DNA of 8,887 nt from Desulfocapsa sp. (GTDB lineage: Bacteria; Desulfobacterota; Desulfobulbia; Desulfobulbales; Desulfocapsaceae): NCBI GenBank assembly GCA_030635405.1, contig DAOVZA010000059.1, forward strand, positions 1-8,887, given 5' to 3'. The position numbers and the translations under genes are program-made. The notes under the pieces were generated by a model that was not told the origin of the DNA, did not search any database, and saw only the letters and a program-made list of their open reading frames with translations. Positions 6,045 to 8,887 of the stretch are shown piece after piece (the stretch's first letter is position 1; each line of letters begins with the position of its first letter).

Positions 6045-7748
6045 ATGGGAAAAATAACAGGCTCCGAAGCTATCATTCAATGCCTCCTTGAAGAGGGGGT
6101 TAAAACAATCTTTGGTTTTCCTGGAGGTGCAGTAATTGACCTCTATGATACCCTCATGGATTCAGAAGTGAAACACGTCCTTGTTCGTCATGAACAGGGT
6201 GCTGTTCATGCAGCAGATGGACTTGCTCGCGTGACCGGAGACGTTGGTGTTGCACTTCTCACATCAGGACCCGGTGCTACCAATGGTGTTACAGCCATAG
6301 CCACCGCGTACATGGATTCCATTCCGATGGTAATCCTTACAGGTCAGGTCCCCACCCCTCTTATCGGTAACGATGCCTTTCAGGAAGTCGATATTGTCGG
6401 TATTACCAGACCTTGCACCAAACATAACTATCTTGTCAGCAAGGCGGAAGACCTGGTACCCACTATTCGTGAAGCATTTCATATCGCACGCACCGGACGT
6501 CCCGGGCCAGTTCTGATTGATCTACCAAAAGACGTTGTCGCCACCATGGTCGAGTTTACAGAAAAGAAACCGATCCGTATGCAGAATTACCAGCCTAACT
6601 ACGAGCCTCACATGGGACAGGTTGAAAAAGCGTGCAAAGAAATCTTAAAAGCGAAACAACCCGTTCTTTATGTTGGTGGTGGAGTTATCCTTTCCAACAG
6701 TAATGAAGAATTGACTGAGCTTGCCAAGAAACTGAACATTCCAGTTACCATGACCCTTATGGGACTTGGCGCATTCCCTGGCAGAGATTCATTATCCATG
6801 GGTATGCTTGGTATGCACGGCAGTTACACTTCCAATATGGCCGTTGCCAAAAGTGATGTTCTCATCGCAGTTGGTGCCCGTTTTGATGATCGTGTTACCG
6901 GTCGAATTGATGCATTTGCTCCACATGCAAAAATCATCCACATAGATATTGACCCAACTTCAATCAGTAAAAATGTTACTGTCGATGTTCCCATTGTTGC
7001 AGACTGTAAACATGCCCTTGAAGCTATAAACACCTGGTTCGATTCCTGTGGCGAAGATTTGGATGCAATAGCATCTTCTCATGGACCATGGATCGAACAA
7101 GTTGATGCATGGACAAAGAAACATCCAATGACATATCTTGATGAAGGTGAAACTATCAAGCCACAGTTTGTCATTGAGAAACTTGACGAACTGACTGGTG
7201 GAGATGCAATCATCACAACAGAGGTTGGCCAGAACCAGATGTGGGCTGCCCAGTTTTACAAATTCAACAAACCAAGACGACTTGTTACTTCAGGTGGTCT
7301 TGGCACCATGGGTTACGGACTTCCCGCTGCCATTGGCGCAAAAATGGCATTCCCTGATGCAACTGTTGTTGATGTTGCTGGTGATGGTTCTATTCAGATG
7401 AACATTCAGGAACTTGCAACGGCTAAACAGTATGATTGTCCGGTAATTGTCTGTATCCTAAACAATAATTACCTTGGTATGGTTCGACAATGGCAGGAAC
7501 TTTTCTACGACAAACGCTACGCTGCCACTGTTATGGAAGTAACTCCTGACTTTGTTGCCCTTGCCGAAGCATATGGGGCTGTTGGTTTCCGTTGCGACAA
7601 GACCAGCGAAGTCGAAGCTACCCTCAAAAAAGCATTAGAGGCAGTCAAGAAAACCACAGTTATCCTGGATTTCAGAATTGCTCGTGAAGAGGGTGTTTTT
7701 CCAATGGTACCTGCCGGAAAAGCGACCACTGAAATGCTTCTTGTCTGA
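6045..7748 (+). CDS. ilvB: Acetolactate synthase, large (catalytic) subunit
   Basis: 567 residues, full length. A ThDP- and FAD-dependent enzyme condensing two pyruvates to 2-acetolactate (valine/leucine), or pyruvate with 2-ketobutyrate (isoleucine). N-terminal pyrimidine-binding domain: FGFPGGA (23-29), catalytic Glu50 in RHEQGA, TSGPGATN (73-80). The central FAD/Rossmann domain carries ARFDDRVTG (278-286). The C-terminal ThDP-binding domain has GDGS (446-449) through NNN (473-475), the metal-diphosphate motif, and the RQW segment (481-483) seen in anabolic AHAS. The FAD-domain signature and the adjacent regulatory subunit indicate the biosynthetic rather than the catabolic (ALS) enzyme. 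Start ATG 6045 has a good purine-rich ribosome site and is preceded by a strong promoter. ilvN follows 103 bp downstream. Confidence 0.97.
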   Translation: MGKITGSEAIIQCLLEEGVKTIFGFPGGAVIDLYDTLMDSEVKHVLVRHEQGAVHAADGLARVTGDVGVALLTSGPGATNGVTAIATAYMDSIPMVILTGQVPTPLIGNDAFQEVDIVGITRPCTKHNYLVSKAEDLVPTIREAFHIARTGRPGPVLIDLPKDVVATMVEFTEKKPIRMQNYQPNYEPHMGQVEKACKEILKAKQPVLYVGGGVILSNSNEELTELAKKLNIPVTMTLMGLGAFPGRDSLSMGMLGMHGSYTSNMAVAKSDVLIAVGARFDDRVTGRIDAFAPHAKIIHIDIDPTSISKNVTVDVPIVADCKHALEAINTWFDSCGEDLDAIASSHGPWIEQVDAWTKKHPMTYLDEGETIKPQFVIEKLDELTGGDAIITTEVGQNQMWAAQFYKFNKPRRLVTSGGLGTMGYGLPAAIGAKMAFPDATVVDVAGDGSIQMNIQELATAKQYDCPVIVCILNNNYLGMVRQWQELFYDKRYAATVMEVTPDFVALAEAYGAVGFRCDKTSEVEATLKKALEAVKKTTVILDFRIAREEGVFPMVPAGKATTEMLLV

Positions 7749-7789
7749 TACGGTTCTAGAGAACACAAAGGCAAAAAGAAAAATGCTTA

Positions 7790-7814
7790 AAGGTGTCTGT
7801 ACACTAGGCACCTT
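7790..7814 (+). repeat. Intercistronic hairpin between ilvB and ilvN
   Basis: AAGGUGUCU (7790-7798) pairs with AGGCACCUU (7806-7814) over 9 bp with one G-U, closing a 7-nt loop. No U tract follows, so it is not a classical terminator. It lies 37 bp upstream of the ilvN start, where it could affect mRNA processing or the IlvB:IlvN ratio. The ilvN ribosome site (AGGA, 7841-7844) is outside the stem. Confidence 0.55.
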
Positions 7815-7851
7815 ATGAACAATTAGAATCTTTTATTCACAGGATAAACCG

Positions 7852-8331
7852 ATGAAACATACACTTTCAGTTCTTCTTCAAAACAAACCCGGAGTCCTTT
7901 CCCGGGTCACTGGATTGTTCAGTGGCCGAGGCTTTAATATTGAGAGTCTTAGTGTTGCTGAAACTCTTGACTCATCACTCTCCTGTTTAACACTGGTGAC
8001 AATTGGTAACGACGCCATAGTTGAACAGATCACGAAACAACTTCACAAACTAATTGATGTTATTAAAGTAACAGACATTAGTGAAAGTGAATATGTTGAG
8101 AGAGAGATGGCCCTTATCAGAGTTAAAGCCGAGAACACAACACGCGCGGAAGTTTTACGTGTCATTGATATCTTTCGTGGAAAGGTTGTTGATGTCAGTC
8201 CGAAGGCCTACGCAGTTGAAGTAACAGGTTCAGCCACAAAAATTCAGGCCATTATTGATATTCTTCGTCCCATTGGGATTAAGGAAATTGTAAGGACTGG
8301 AACTATAGCTATGGCCAGGGCTCCAAAATAG
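7852..8331 (+). CDS. ilvN: Acetolactate synthase, small (regulatory) subunit
   Basis: 159 residues, the normal length of the single-ACT small subunit (also called ilvH). It binds the large subunit, stimulates it and confers feedback inhibition by valine or other branched-chain amino acids. The N-terminal ACT domain (about 3-76) contains NKPGVLSRVTGLFSGRGF (11-28) and NIESLSV, the effector-binding loop region. The C-terminal domain (about 82-159) contains ALIRVKA, FRGKVVDVSP and ELV-type IKEIVRTG-IAMAR motifs typical of the family. ATG 7852 is preceded by AGGA at 7-bp spacing. It is co-transcribed with ilvB across a 103-bp gap containing a hairpin. A probable terminator follows at 8396-8429. 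Confidence 0.96.
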   Translation: MKHTLSVLLQNKPGVLSRVTGLFSGRGFNIESLSVAETLDSSLSCLTLVTIGNDAIVEQITKQLHKLIDVIKVTDISESEYVEREMALIRVKAENTTRAEVLRVIDIFRGKVVDVSPKAYAVEVTGSATKIQAIIDILRPIGIKEIVRTGTIAMARAPK

Positions 8332-8395
8332 ACTCAAGTCAGCTTTGTTACTCTTTTAAAGAGTTCCTTTAATTGACTATTTTGATTTATTACGC

Positions 8396-8429
8396 AAAAG
8401 CAGATTTCGAATCTTCGTTATCTGCTTTT
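8396..8429 (+). terminator. Probable terminator after ilvN
   Basis: AAAAGCAGAT (8396-8405) pairs with ATCTGCTTTT (8420-8429). The 14-nt interior can add a CGA/TCG stem after a U-U internal loop. The 3' arm ends in a T5 run. The hairpin is of moderate GC, so termination may be partial, letting some transcripts enter psd 33 bp further on. A weaker palindrome, ACTCTTTTAAAGAGT, lies at 8350-8364. No promoter was identified in this 131-bp gap. Confidence 0.5.
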
Positions 8430-8462
8430 TGCTGTTAACCAACAACTATAAAAGAAACACAT

Positions 8463-8887
8463 ATGATTCAGCCACGAATTCCACTTGCCCGTGAAGGCTA
8501 CCCCTTTATTCTTTTCTCCGGATTTGTGACCCTAATCACAGCCATTCTTGGCTATGAGTTTCTGGCCTGGCCAGCACTTGGCATTACAACCTTTGTTGTT
8601 GCTTTCTTTCGTGACCCTGAACGGATGACTGATGCAACTGATGATAAATTAATTTCCCCGGCAGATGGAAAAATCATTGTCATTGAAGAACAGAAAGACG
8701 ATATTTATCTAAATGAGCAGGTAATAAAAATTTCGATTTTTATGAATGTGTTTAATGTTCACGTTAACCGAATACCCATCGATGGAATTGTTGAAAAAAT
8801 CGACTACAAACCTGGAAAATTTTATTCTGCAGATAGTGATAAAGGTGCTCTTTTAAATGAAAGCTGTGGAGTTATCCTCACTTCAAA
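8463..8887 (+). CDS. psd: Phosphatidylserine decarboxylase, short archaeal-type; 3' end outside window
   Basis: 141 N-terminal residues are visible. The enzyme converts phosphatidylserine to phosphatidylethanolamine at the inner membrane. Two short hydrophobic segments (about 14-32 and 34-49) precede FRDPER (49-54), then SPADGK (65-70) with the conserved Asp68, FMNVFNVHVNR (93-103) with His100, and YKPGKF (115-120). These Asp and His positions belong to the family's self-cleavage site. The Gly-Ser cleavage motif that yields the pyruvoyl group lies beyond the window, so completeness cannot be checked. The short spacing between membrane segment and SPADG fits the roughly 215-residue form (PSD-A), not the longer E. 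coli form. ATG 8463 has only a weak purine stretch (AAAGAAA) upstream. From general knowledge, psd often follows ilv genes in related bacteria, here without ilvC in between. Confidence 0.93.
   Translation, partial: MIQPRIPLAREGYPFILFSGFVTLITAILGYEFLAWPALGITTFVVAFFRDPERMTDATDDKLISPADGKIIVIEEQKDDIYLNEQVIKISIFMNVFNVHVNRIPIDGIVEKIDYKPGKFYSADSDKGALLNESCGVILTS

Noticed and set aside
8350..8364. ACTCTTTTAAAGAGT as the main ilvN terminator
   Set aside because: AT-rich 6-bp stem without a following U tract; the hairpin at 8396-8429 is stronger.

Overview
The window looks like chromosomal DNA of a Gram-negative, probably Desulfobacterota (delta-proteobacterial, sulfate-reducer-like) organism. This is inferred from moderate base composition, an AcuB/AcuC set beside an NDP-forming acyl-CoA synthetase, ilvBN followed by a short phosphatidylserine decarboxylase, and an apparent selenocysteine-encoding UGA, a codon use common in that group. 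No mobile element, CRISPR, rRNA or tRNA was seen.

Layout. (1) 1-2667, minus strand: a three-gene unit transcribed acuC-like deacetylase -> acuB-like CBS/ACT protein -> NDP-forming acyl-CoA synthetase (cut by the window edge). It suggests acetate/acyl-CoA metabolism controlled by protein (de)acetylation and ligand sensing. (2) 2668-2771: divergent intergenic region. (3) 2772-3862, plus strand: a small thioredoxin-fold protein whose real reading frame appears to cross an in-frame UGA at 2802-2804 (U-P-R-C motif, candidate SECIS hairpin just downstream), overlapping by 4 bases a membrane protein of the cation/Ca2+ exchanger superfamily. (4) 3844-5583, minus strand: long-form 2-isopropylmalate synthase (leuA), overlapping the exchanger gene tail to tail by 19 bp. 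(5) 5584-6044: a 461-bp divergent control region. On the minus strand it holds a complete leucine attenuator: a 26-residue leader peptide with six leucines, an alternative antiterminator pairing, and an 11-bp terminator hairpin with a U7 tract. On the plus strand it holds a strong sigma70-like promoter for ilvB. (6) 6045-8331, plus strand: ilvB and ilvN/ilvH, the acetolactate synthase catalytic and regulatory subunits. (7) 8332-8462: hairpin region, probable terminator. (8) 8463-8887: the 5' part of psd.

Functionally, ilvBN makes acetolactate for valine/leucine (and acetohydroxybutyrate for isoleucine), and leuA commits 2-ketoisovalerate to leucine. The two are expressed back to back, with leuA additionally gated by leucyl-tRNA supply. 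The two items most worth attention are the selenoprotein-exchanger pair, which a standard gene caller truncates to 68 residues by starting after the UGA, and the leu attenuator, whose leader peptide is too short for routine annotation.
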